Positions 10,513-20,976 of a stretch of 64,000 bases of DNA are shown here, in pieces. The position numbers and the translations under genes were made by a program. Position 1 is the first letter of the stretch, and every line of letters starts with the position of its first letter. The notes under the pieces were generated by a model. That model saw nothing but the letters and a program-made list of their open reading frames with translations, did not search any database and had not been told where the DNA came from. The DNA is from Flammula alnicola (Eukaryota > Basidiomycota > Agaricomycetes > Agaricales > Strophariaceae), in assembly GCA_015499995.1 (NCBI GenBank), contig JADNRV010000002.1, forward strand, positions 868,001 through 932,000. The letters are read 5' to 3'.

Positions 10513-13500
10513 ATGAACACTATGGAAAATACTACCTCACCTACTGATAATCACTCCTCCCCCGACGAAAGGAGTCCGCCTGCTTTTTTAGACCTTGCAG
10601 ACTCCGTAAGCTTCCCGTTTGCGTTAGTTCCAGCACATACTCATTCAACTTTCAAGGCCGCGAGGTTGGGAAGTAATTTGCCCGATATGTCAGCAGTGAG
10701 TGGCCTAAGGATAATTAGGAAAAATGCTGCTGAACTTATAATTCCTTTTTGCCAGCGTGTCGAGTTGAAACGTATCGAGCACGAACGCCAGCGTCTCCTT
10801 CAGCGCAAGCTTTTTGAAGACCAAATGCGTGTTCTTGAACAACAACAAGCTCAAGAGCTCCTTAGTATTCCTTACGAGCCCAATGGCAACGGGGGTGTTC
10901 AGCACTTAGCAGTCTCTGCACCGACAACTCCTCCTCGTCTTAATGCACAGCTAGGTGAAGCCCTTCCTAATAATCTTCTTCAGTTCCGTACTCAAGTTGA
11001 CCCGGATTCGCTTTCGCAAGCTGTCGGAACTGCCGCAGACAAACGCAAATCGGTCACTTACGCTCCATCGGTGAACCTTTCTCCTGATCTTGCGACTGGC
11101 CCCGCTACGAACGGTCACAGTTTCTCGCGCCCTGCTGGTGCAAAAAGTATGCCTGCCAGCAGACGTACTTCTGCTAGTAGTCACGACGAAGACCTCGCTG
11201 TCCACATCCAAGGCTTATCCCTCGCAGGCGACCGTTCGAACCGTGCCTCTCCGGTGCCGGCTCCTGTCTCAGCGTCGATTTTACTCAGAGGAAACGGACG
11301 TTATGTTGATGACGAGGGTGCACGATACGCTAGTACCTACAATGCTGGAATGATGCTCGACGAACAGTTGGATCAGGAAATGCACAGTACGTTTTCGTTC
11401 ATGTCTGGTTCATTCATTGTACCATACCTTACTATACTTTTCTCTGTAGATGCCATGAGGAACCTTCCTACTTCTGACGATGATAAATATCACAACGCTT
11501 ATCCAAGCAAGGTTCGTTGGTCGTCCTATTTCAAGACTATTTTTTTTCTTACGTCCTCCAGATATCGACAGCGTCTGCGGCATTGGATTTGGCGCACATC
11601 TCTCAGACCTCTCCTCGCACACACTTTGCCAACAGGGCTCTCGACTCGCGAGAAAAGCCATCCGAATGGCCACAGTTCAATGGCAATCCTCGCGGTCCAG
11701 AAGGGTCTGCAACGAGGACGGATCGCCGTACAGTCACGAATCCAAATTTGACTCTGTCTGCACCGTCCGATGACATTGCAGCCAAAATCTTAGGCGGCAC
11801 TGCCTCAGCGTCTGGTACCCCTCTCATCCCGCAGCAATCTCAAGGAGCTTCGCATGCCCATAACCAGGGACCTTCCTCGCGTCGAGGTTCGCCTCACAGC
11901 TTGCTGGATAGCCTATCTGCTACAACCCGCTCCGTGCCTGCCACTCCTTTGGGGATGCCTACCAACGCTCCTCATCTCTTGAAAACGCCAGGCACACCTC
12001 ATACTCCGGACATCCAGGTATTGCACGGCCGCATTGCAACTCCAAATTCTCACCAGATCTCTGAGAACTCCGTCAATGCGACGGATCTGCAAGCATCTCT
12101 TTCGCGTCTTCCTACGGGGCCCTACGACACCGGTTCCTTGACATTCAACTCGATACAGTCAACAGGTCGTGACGACGTATGTTTTCATGTTATTTTAATG
12201 GACTTATCTGATTTGTTTTTCCAATAGTATGATTCAATCTATGGTATTAACAATGGAGTTGACAGCAATCACTTCAATAATTATGGTTTCGAATCTGCTA
12301 GTCGTCCTACTGTCAATGCACCTAATGCCGTCTCCAATGGCAATGCTGCTGTACCCGTTGGTATGTATCCCTCCCAGAGCGTGTCTCGCTATGGCCTAGG
12401 CTTGGCAGGCCGCGGTAACCCTGGCACCGACGGCAAAATGAACGGGTTGCATGGTCCCAAACATAAACGTGGCGACATGGACCGGGAATGTAAGCTCTAC
12501 CTCTTTTGCTCCAGAACTTATATTGAAGTCGTTAATTCCTTCTTAGTCAACAGGTTTGCTGGAACTCGCCTTGAAGATCTTCAAGGAGAGATCCCTGCCT
12601 TGTGCAAAGATCAACACGGTTGTCGCTATCTGCAAAAGAAACTCGAGGAAGGTGTGCCCGAACATCGCGATATGATTTTCCGAGAAACTTTCGGCCACTT
12701 TGCGGATCTTATGACGGGTGTGTGATCCTCTTTCAAGGCACCCCACTCAATACTAATACACTCTTAGACCCGTTCGGTAATTATCTTTGCCAGAAACTCC
12801 TGGAATACTCTACGGATGAACAACGCAATGTCATTTGCGAGTCGGTCGCTCAAGACCTTGTCAATATCTCGCTCAATATGCATGGAACTCGGGCCGTTCA
12901 AAAAATGATCGATTTCTTGTCGACTCGTCGACAGGCAAGTTCTTTTAACTCGTATACTACTTTTTCAAACTTACAAGTGAATAGCAGACTGATCATAGAT
13001 ACAACGCTCAGATCCACTCCATCATTGTTGCCCTTAGTCTCCATGTTGTTGTTCTGATCAAGGATCTGAACGGTAATCACGTCATCCAGAAGTGTTTGAA
13101 CAAACTAGCGCCAGAAGATAACCAGGTAAGTATTTTGCATTTTCTTTTTTCTAGTCTGATTGTCTGTATTTCCAGTTCATCTACAACGCCGTGGCCGCTA
13201 ACTGTGTGGAGGTCGCCACTCATCGTCATGGTTGCTGCGTTTTGCAAAGATGCATTGACCATGCGTCGGAGATGCAGCGCCAGCAACTCGTTAACGAGAT
13301 CACGTACAATGCGCTCACTCTGTCCAAGATCCTTATGGCAATTATGTAAATATTTTTTTTGTCTTACCAATGCTTCACTCATCATTGACCAGGTTGTTCA
13401 ATACATCCTCGACCTTAACGACAACCGGTTCAGCGACGGCGTCATTCGTCAGTTTGCCGGCAACGTCTGCGCTCTGTCTGTTCAAAAGTTCAGTTCCAAT

Positions 13501-14249
13501 GTGATTGAAAAGGAAGTCATGAAAATTAGTATATAATACTGGTCCCTGACGTGTCGTTCAGTGCATCCGTGTTGCAGAACATAGTACTCGAAAAATGCTC
13601 ATCGAAGAGCTTTTGAATCGCTCGCGCCTCGAGAAGTTGCTGCGAGACTCTTACGGCAACTACTGCGTCCAGGTATTCAATTTCCATAATGTACTGTGAC
13701 CTCGTCCTTAATTTGTTGCAGACTGCCCTCGATTATGCTGATCCAGCCCAACGAGCACTGCTGGTGGAGGGCATCCGCCCTGTCCTTCCCTTAATACGCA
13801 ACACTCCTTATGGAAAACGTATTCAAAATAAGCTGCAGCGGGAACAGATGGACCCTTTCGGTAGTTTCCCAAGCCAACAATCGCTCGTCAATATGGCGCT
13901 CAGCAATCAAGGGATGGGAACCACTCACAGCGGTAATCGGCATATGCCTCAGGGTATTTCCCCTTTAGCGGATGTGTACGGTTCGGCGAATGGGCTGTAT
14001 GCCATCCCAGGACAGGCAAATTTCGGGCAAACGCATCTCAATTCCCAAATGCATTCGTTGCAGCCACAGTCCATTGACGGATATGTGCTTCAAGGAAATT
14101 CAAGCCACAACCAAGGCTTAGCACAACAACATTCACACGGTGGATCGTTCCAGACTCCCTCCTTTGCCAGCCTTCCTGGGTTTGGCGGGGGTCTTTCGGG
14201 CTCACTCAATGACCCATACCAACGATCAGCATTCGGATACGGAATGTAA
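10513..14249 (+). CDS. Pumilio-family (PUF) RNA-binding protein
   Basis: A long Ser/Thr/Pro- and Gln-rich N-terminal region precedes eight PUF repeats, spread over short exons from about 12550 to 13870, and a Gln/Gly-rich tail. PUF proteins bind UGUA-containing 3' UTR elements and repress or localise mRNAs. The repeat signatures in order are HGCRYLQKK, GNYLCQKL, HGTRAVQKM, GNHVIQKC, HGCCVLQR, GNYVVQY, SSNVIEK and GNYCVQ. By the known residue-base code, repeats 8 to 1 predict UGUA-N-AUA, the Pumilio/Puf3-type site. Repeat 6 is broken in this sequence: near 13320 the frame shifts by one missing base, and GNYVVQY is read only after restoring it. Everything else is in frame, so a sequence error is likely. 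Confidence 0.92.
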
Positions 14250-14943
14250 ACATCGTCTTTCATCATCTCTTTTCGGATACGTGGACTACTTCGAGTGCTT
14301 TCTGAAAACCTATCATCCTTTTAATCGATTTCGATTTCAATGCCCGACACACTTCGCGTGCTTGATACCTCCAAAATCTACTCTACTACTATTACATCTC
14401 CCTTCTGATTTGCTGTTCACATGGTCGTCTAACCATGCCCTCACCTTCTGACCCATCATACCACATCCTGCATTGTATTTGCAAACGGCATATTTCCCCG
14501 ACCATTTGTTTTCATGCTTTCCTGTGACCAATACTTTTTTATTTGCCTACCCACATTTGTAAAGGTTATTTCCTCATTCTACTACTTTAAGTCGGTTGTC
14601 TGTCTTATAGTACCTCGTTGCAGCACTATTGGTCTGTCATTCTGTAGTTATTTCAACTCAAGCTGTATAAAGTCGTTATCTAGATCCTTCGGGCGGAAAT
14701 AGGCATTTATTAAAATCACTGGGCATAGGCTAGCTCTGAAGACCGTTGTTCCGTTGCTCGGTGTGGGCGTTCTCTGACCGGATGCAAAAAAAGTGCCCGG
14801 CCCGAGGCTTGCCGATGATTAGACCAATGAGCGCTATCATATCTTTCCCACTTGCAACACAAATCGAAGAAAAGAGCGCGCAACAGTTGACTGGAAGTGC
14901 CGCAACAGAAATCTCTTCTTCCATCTATCATATCCCACCTCAG
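14250..14943. other. Intergenic region between the Pumilio and porphobilinogen deaminase genes
   Basis: About 690 bp with the 3' UTR of the left gene and the promoter of the right gene. It is pyrimidine-rich up to about 14600. No RNA gene or repeat was recognised. Confidence 0.45.
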
Positions 14944-16040
14944 ATGCCGCGAACATTCACACTGGCCTCAAGAGCCTCCCAGCTTGCTCAGATCCAGACG
15001 AACATCGTCCTTGCGACCTTGCAAGAAGCCTTTCCACCATCGGCCACTGACTCCTATGCCTTCACTACATCGTTCATGTCTACTGCTGGCGACAAGAACC
15101 AGTCTCAAGCTCTCTATCTCCTTGGTGGAAAAGCTCTCTGGACCAAAGAGCTCGAGGTCGCATTGAAGGAACACCATGTCGATATGCTTATCCATTCCTT
15201 GAAAGACGTTCCGACCGTCCTACCAGATGGATGCCTTCTCGGCGCGATCTTGGAAGAGAGGATCCAGTCGACAGTCTCGTTGTGAAGCAGGGCGAAAAGT
15301 GGAAGACCTTGGATGACCTACCGTCGGGGAGTGTCGTTGGGACAAGCAGTGTGAGAAGGGTCGCTCAGTTGAAACGAAAATATTCCAATCTTAAATTCCT
15401 GGATGTGGTGAGTCTAGTCAGTTGACCATGTGCCGACACCGATTGAACACAGCTCCGTCTCTAGCGAGGAAATCTGTAGGTTTTATTCGAGCTCGTAAAC
15501 TATTCCCTTCTAACTATAATCTTCGCAGGAATACCCGTATGGCCAAATTGGATGCACCTGATGGCCCTTACGCTGCACTGTCCTAGCGAAAGCTGGTCTG
15601 TCCGCCTGGGAATGGGAGATCGCATTACGTCGGATATAGCCCCACCTACCCTTTATCACGCAGTCTCTCAAGGAGCCTTGGCCGTCGAGGTTCGCAGTGA
15701 TGATGTCGAAGCCATTGAGCTCTGCAAGAAACTCACTCATCGGGAAACCTCGTGGAAATGCAGAGCCGAGAGGGCCTGCCTTCGAGTCCTGGAAGGAGGA
15801 TGTAGCGTGCCGGTTGGAGTTGCCAGTGGGCTGGCTGCTGGTCAAAGCGGCGAAGTCCTCACATTGACAGGCTGCGTGACTGGCATAGACGGCAAAGATC
15901 ATGTTGAACATACGCTGGAGGAAGTAGTAACATCGGTGGAAGACGCGGAGAAAGTTGGGGAGAAACTGGCAAAGATCTTGATGGAAAGCGGGGCAAAGAA
16001 AATCTTGACGACATCAATGAAGACAGAAATCGACGGGTAG
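14944..16040 (+). CDS. HEM3: Porphobilinogen deaminase (hydroxymethylbilane synthase)
   Basis: This enzyme joins four porphobilinogens into hydroxymethylbilane in heme synthesis. The N-terminus [16 protein letters not shown], the blocks [10 protein letters not shown] and [20 protein letters not shown] and the cofactor cysteine in [10 protein letters not shown] identify it. Three exons are needed: 14944-15407, an 11-nt micro-exon at 15465-15475 (Arg-Gly-Asn-Leu) and 15529-16040. The frame is broken three times by one missing base each, near 15256, at 15580/15581 and at 15600/15601. Exon lengths confirm this: 464 nt is one short of whole codons, and 11 plus 512 nt is two short. With them restored the protein would be 329 residues, a normal size. 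Heme synthesis is essential, so I read these as sequence errors. Confidence 0.93.
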
Positions 16041-16694
16041 GAGAAGCAAAGACGGCTGATGAGGCAATGTAATTGAGCAGCGGTAAGAATCTACATAAGG
16101 ACGACTCGGTATTGGTAGAAAGAGAAAGATGTGCAATGTAGTTTTGTATCATACAAGTTCAGTTGAAGGATGCTTGGAGACAATAACAATCCTTCGAGAG
16201 CGACAGTGTATGACCTTGTGGGATACTCTGTTCTCCACGAGCGCCTGCGGGTCCCTTCTGAATGATTCGGGATAACAGGTGACTCTAAAGTGGGGAGACG
16301 TGAGTTGTCCATCTCTCACATCGCGCAATTTATCCCAATTTTGTGTTTGGCCTTGCTTGGCTGCAACCTTTCGGCTCTAAATGACAATCTACAGTACTCC
16401 GTGCTCAAGTTGGGGTCCTCAGAAATGATGTCCCTCCGATGTACCTACTTCGTGTAGATGTTAAAAGCTGAAGTTGTGTAAATTATATAGGTGGTCTATC
16501 AAAGTCTTGGAGCCATTTTTGCTATCGTGATACCTAATTTTTTGGTGTGGGACTTCACCGCCACTCAGCGGCCCAACTTGAAGGTTACCAGAAAAGGACT
16601 ATGCCGCCTTCTGTCATCAAGGCTTGCGACAAGTTGAACTGACCTGCATCCTACACCACGACATACCCCATATCGCAAGTCCTAGTTTCCTGCC
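16041..16694. other. Intergenic region upstream of the E2 gene
   Basis: About 650 bp. It holds the 3' UTR of the deaminase gene and the promoter of the next. I see no other feature. Confidence 0.4.
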
Positions 16695-17710
16695 ATGGCA
16701 TCGATATCTTCAAGGCGATTGGCTAAAGAACTCCGAGAAATCCAGGCTGAGGGATGCCCAGTCGGTGCGTAGATGCATCATGCACTTGGCACTGGAGGCG
16801 CTCGATGGTGTCTCTTTCAGGACTTCTGCTGATATCTTAACTTCGAATCCATGTGTGCTTAGGTATCACCTTGCTTGAAGCCAATGACTTCGCGAAATGG
16901 CTGTTTACGATAGAGGTCATGGGCGACTCGCTGTATCAGGTGCGCTTATCCTCTCTCTCGCTTTATCGCTCTCTGATGATTTTAAACTCTCGCAGGGCGA
17001 AGTCTACACCCTACAGTTCAGATTCGACTCCCATTACCCGATCTCATCGCCTGCAGTTCAATTTGTCGTAACGGACGGAAAGCAGGCCCCAATCCACCCA
17101 GTACGCTACTTCTCCTCGTCCCACATGAAATATTGACAAAACTGTCGTTACTAGCACGTATATTCTAACGGACATGCGAGTCACCCACCGCGCTATCTCT
17201 TTGACGCCTGTTTCTCATATCTCATTTGCAGATTTGCGCGTCTATTCTAGGAAACGAGTGGTCGCCAGTATTGAGTGTGATTGCCGTCTGCGTTACCCTC
17301 CAAAGCATGCTGGCGTCTTGCAAGGCAAATGTTTCTTATCTACGTACTGAACTCGGACTAACCCTAGCTCTCGAGTTTAGAAAAAAGAACGGTTAGTTTC
17401 GACTTCATCCTGGCCTCTAATTTTCGTCGCGCTCAACGATCTGTTTAGGCCAACTGACAATGACAGATATGTACGAAACGCTCCAGAAAACCCGAAGAAG
17501 GTACGATCTTGCATGAACTTGAACCCTTCTTATAGAAAAACTAATCTTCCCAAAGACCGTGTTTCACTACGATGGTGAGTGATCTCCTGGTCAAACTTGT
17601 CTCATCCTTTACTAATCGGCAACACGTTTTAATATGTAGATGATACGTGAGTCTTACGCGCTGATTATCGTTCCTTCCCAACTAATCATCGTCCATTATT
17701 CAGCGTGTAA
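16695..17710 (+). CDS. UBE2W: Ubiquitin-conjugating enzyme E2, UBE2W type
   Basis: UBE2W-type E2s attach ubiquitin to protein N-termini. Ten exons join to 153 residues: 16695-16764, 16863-16939, 16996-17100, 17155-17175, 17232-17324, 17381-17391, 17449-17500, 17556-17574, 17640-17646, 17704-17710. The order of blocks matches UBE2W: MASISSRRLAKELREIQ, GEVYTLQFRF, PIHPHVYSNGHICASIL with the catalytic Cys at about residue 93, WSPVLSV, and the C-terminal RYVRNAPENPKK then FHYDDDTV. Two introns start with GC instead of GT (at 17176 and 17325). Three coding exons are 11, 7 and 7 nt. The whole frame closes without error, which supports the model. Confidence 0.9.
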
Positions 17711-17924
17711 TATTAATCCTCATACCATTTAGTGCAAGAAGCACTCGCAAGGCATATTTAGAACCAAGGTTAATATGTCCAATTCTTTTACGCTCATCAC
17801 TTCAGAAATGTATATCCTGAACACCAAAGGACAGAGAGAAAGATTGTAAAAAATAATGTACATAGGAAAGGGCGAATAGCATATTGACAACAAGTTTTAA
17901 GAAATATAGATAATCCGACACCTG

Positions 17925-19428
17925 CTATGCACAACAATTGTTTGGATGTTGTGTTGGCGAAGTGATGTGTACTAGCGTCGACGAAGACTCCGGAACTAAT
18001 ATCTCGGCCGATTGCCTATCATCAGCGGTGTCGTCGCAGCAGCCTGCGCAGGAAACCCTGCAAGTACATTGATCAGACGGGCAGTTGCACTGACCGCCAC
18101 AACATTCGAGCTTAGGGAGCTTGACTGATCCGAAAGGAAAAGGCTGAGAACCTAGTGGTCTAACAACAGGGGAGAAGACAGTAGTGTCCATGGGGTCGAG
18201 GTGGTAGGAAGGCATTTTGTGATGAATTGGAGGTGGTGGGAGAGCAGCTGCTCGGGCGAAGAAGCGGTCCAGGAAACTCGTGCCGGTTTGAGATTTATTG
18301 CCGTCTGGCAATTCCATCCCGATGCTGTGGTCAATACAAGTCCCACATCCATCGGCACAATCTCTCCGTTCTTGGTTAGTGTGCTCCGATCTTCGGTGTT
18401 CCACACACCCTGGACAGGCACATTTAACACCACATGTACATCCAGACCCAGCAAGTGACGTTATCTCACTCATTGGAGGCATAGAAGGAAAGTCAGGCAT
18501 GGGAGTTGTAATAGAGGGCGAGGAGGGCGAAGATAGATACAATAACGGGGCGAGGTCCGGTCCAGGAGCATAGCGGGGTATGTCACGTCGTGCTTTTGGC
18601 GTTTGTTTGAGGAATAGCGAGCTGGACTTCCGGGCCGTGACCGAGGACGGTGGCCGTCTTGTGCGAGGTGGTATTGAATTGTGAGATGGCAACCGTCGAT
18701 GAAGATGGGGTACAGCAACTCATTGCAGCTGCCGCGCGTGCAAGCGTGAAGAGACCGTCCGTAGATTCGGGAATTTGGAGGTCAGGCCCGGATGAACGGC
18801 TGCTTTTAGCCTCTCTGCATTTGCATTTCCATAGACTCTTGCATTCGCAAGGGTTTAGTAAAGAGTCAACTGTGCAGTCCATTAGACCCTAGCTCACGAA
18901 TGGGCGAATGAGAATAAGGCGTACCTCTTTGCCGTGAGTCGGGAAGGGGCATCGGAGACTCTGAAGCTGCCAGGACATCCCGTAGTCCGTTAGGTAGAGC
19001 AGGAACTATAGGTATGAATCTTCTCGCTGGAATGGTGCTCAGGAGGGGCTGAACTATTGAGAGAGGAAAGAAGCCCACTTTTGGAATTCGACGACGATGC
19101 TAAGGGTTGTACAGCTTGGACCTCCTCCATCATGTGGTTACAAGTGCATTTCGAGTGGAATTTCTTCGACTGGCGAAGCTCGCGACATTTGGTACATTGC
19201 GAGACTGGACGACCCTTCTTCTTTATTTCGAAAAGTGGTCGGTCTGTATGATGACAAGAGGATGATCTATGTCCTTTGATACACGATTCACTAGGAGAGG
19301 AAGCATCAGCATCCGATGACGGGAAACCATGACCGGAATGAAAGTACCAGGCGAACTTCTTGCTATTGACATAGACCTACGGAGGGTAAGTGAGTTCGCA
19401 AAGGCTGCAGGACCGGAAAGCGTACCAT
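17925..19428 (-). CDS. Copper-fist transcription factor (Mac1/Cuf1-like)
   Basis: Copper-fist proteins sense copper and bind DNA through an N-terminal zinc-and-copper module. Here the ATG (19428-19426) is followed at once by a 50-nt intron; the next exon gives VYVNSKKFAC, and a further intron leads to ESCIKGHRSSSCHHTDRP, then KKKGRPVSQC, the hallmark of the fold. C-terminal cysteine clusters follow: NPCECKSLWKCKC, then CTCGVKCACPGC, then CCGGQCNCPSDQCTC, the type used for copper sensing in Mac1/Cuf1 factors. Splicing between about 18980 and 19140 is uncertain because several junctions keep the frame, and one base may be missing. The last exon junction near 18630-18700 fits a GT-AG intron of about 65 nt. 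Confidence 0.85.
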
Positions 19429-19779
19429 TTCGAAAAACGGGCCTATCCCACTAGCAGCGGGGGGTTCCAGTTAAGTATGAGAAGGAGAAAAGATGGGGAC
19501 CTGTCCAGACTCCAGTTTAATGATAATGGTAAGGACCTGTAAGGTCTAGCATGTGACCGGCTTATCTATCTTATTGGCAACGGCAGCGTGGGTTTGGCCA
19601 TCTCTCCCCATTCATTTGATTCGTGCACAAAACTTAAAGTAGTATACTCTATAAGAATAGATCCTCATCTCATTCATCTCATGATAGGTTACAATATATC
19701 TAATTCTTACACTGACATATACTGGGCCATACTGCAAAGGAGGGTAAGCAGAAGTCCTTACCTGAAAAAGAACATCAAA
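19429..19779. other. Upstream region of the copper-fist gene
   Basis: About 350 bp between the copper-fist start and the 3' end of NFU1, both on the minus strand. I see no clear copper-response or TATA element. Confidence 0.4.
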
Positions 19780-20760
19780 TCACCTGGAATCTTTCGGTTG
19801 CTCCTGGTCCGATAGTTTTTGTTCTAGCTTGGAAAATTCGCTCAAAGAAATTTCTTCCTCCGGATCCAGGACCTGTCACACAGAGTGAATTTCGCTCCAA
19901 TGAACAGCAAAGGCGTCGCAATTAAGACTCACCTGTTCAACACCCTTGACTTCAGGGATGTAATGCATCAACATTCGTTCGATGCCACTTTTGAGCGTGA
20001 CCGTGCTAGAATCGCACCCTCGACAGCTTCCCTTTAGCTTGACTTTTACTAGGCCGGTGCCCTCCTCGTCGAAACCGCGGTATTCGATATCCCCGCCATC
20101 CTCCATGATAGCAGGTCGAACTCTAGTCTCTAACAACTCCTTGATCATCGCAACGGTCTCGGAATCTGTGTCAAGGATGCGAGTATCCTGCGGCCCGGCT
20201 CTTTCCCGTTCCTCCGCACTTCGGAATAGAGGCTGACCAGAAGAGAAATGCTCCATGAGGATGGAATATATTTCTGGTTTGACGATGGACCATGGGTTTT
20301 CAGAATCTTTAGATACCGTGATGAAATCAGGACCGTAGAAGACGGTGGAGACACCTTCGACACCTATAAGCCTGATAGCTAGAGGAGAGGCCAAAGCAGA
20401 TCGCGTGTCAAGAAATTCGGCCGTTCCTTCTTCGCCCATTACCGACACGCCCGGGATGAACTTGAGGGAGTCATCATTGGGAGTGGTCTCTGTCTGGATA
20501 AACATAGAGCGTCCTACCACGCGCGTTAGAAAATTCTAGGAAAAATAAAGTGGGGTTTACTCACTTGTAGAAGGGTTTATTGACAGGGTGTATGCCGCTT
20601 TCTGGGTGTTGGTTGGATGTAAAGGAACTCTCATAGATGAGAGCCTGTGGGTTGAAACTGAGGAAACAAAGGTCCGTGCTGTGTTGTAGGCATGTAGATG
20701 GGAGCTAGAGGGCCTGAAGGCCTGCTTCGCAAGGCAGCGAAGGGAAGAGGAGGAAGCCAT
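19780..20760 (-). CDS. NFU1: NFU1-type mitochondrial iron-sulfur cluster carrier
   Basis: NFU1 delivers [4Fe-4S] clusters to mitochondrial enzymes such as lipoate synthase. The first exon encodes an Arg/Ser-rich N-terminus (MASSSSLRCLAKQAFRPSSS) that looks like a mitochondrial presequence. Then come the Nfu N-terminal domain (MFIQTETTPNDDSLKFIPG, VFYGPDFITVSK) and the NifU-like domain with MEDGGDIEYRGF and the cluster-binding CxxC in GSCRGCDSS. The last exon (from VLDPEEEISL) is reached by an intron near 19872-19932; ignoring it gives a shorter wrong end. The gene is divergent from ALG1 with 216 bp between the starts. No frame defects were seen. Confidence 0.93.
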
Positions 20761-20844
20761 GGTGGTTGAGATGAATAATATTATTCAGCTGAATGGCAGC
20801 TCCCAATCCGACGGAATCCGCGCCGGCGGTAAATCACGCGACCG

Positions 20845-20851
20845 TGACGTC
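20845..20851. promoter_or_regulatory. CRE-like TGACGTC in the NFU1/ALG1 divergent promoter
   Basis: TGACGTC lies in the 216 bp between two divergent start codons. The wider sequence also has GTGAC and GTCAC arms separated by 12 bp. bZIP factors bind such sites, but function is not shown. Confidence 0.25.
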
Positions 20852-20976
20852 GAACTCGATCGTCACCACTGCGCGCCATAACTCCGTGTCGCCATCAGTG
20901 GTCGCCCTCATGAGCTCCTTGGAATATTGACAATGGCAGAACAGTCGATCCATCTCACAGAGCTGGTTTTTCAAAT

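Noticed and set aside
14944..16040. Porphobilinogen deaminase as a true pseudogene
   Set aside because: Apart from three one-base losses the protein is fully conserved, including the cofactor cysteine, and heme synthesis is essential, so errors in the sequence are the simpler reading.
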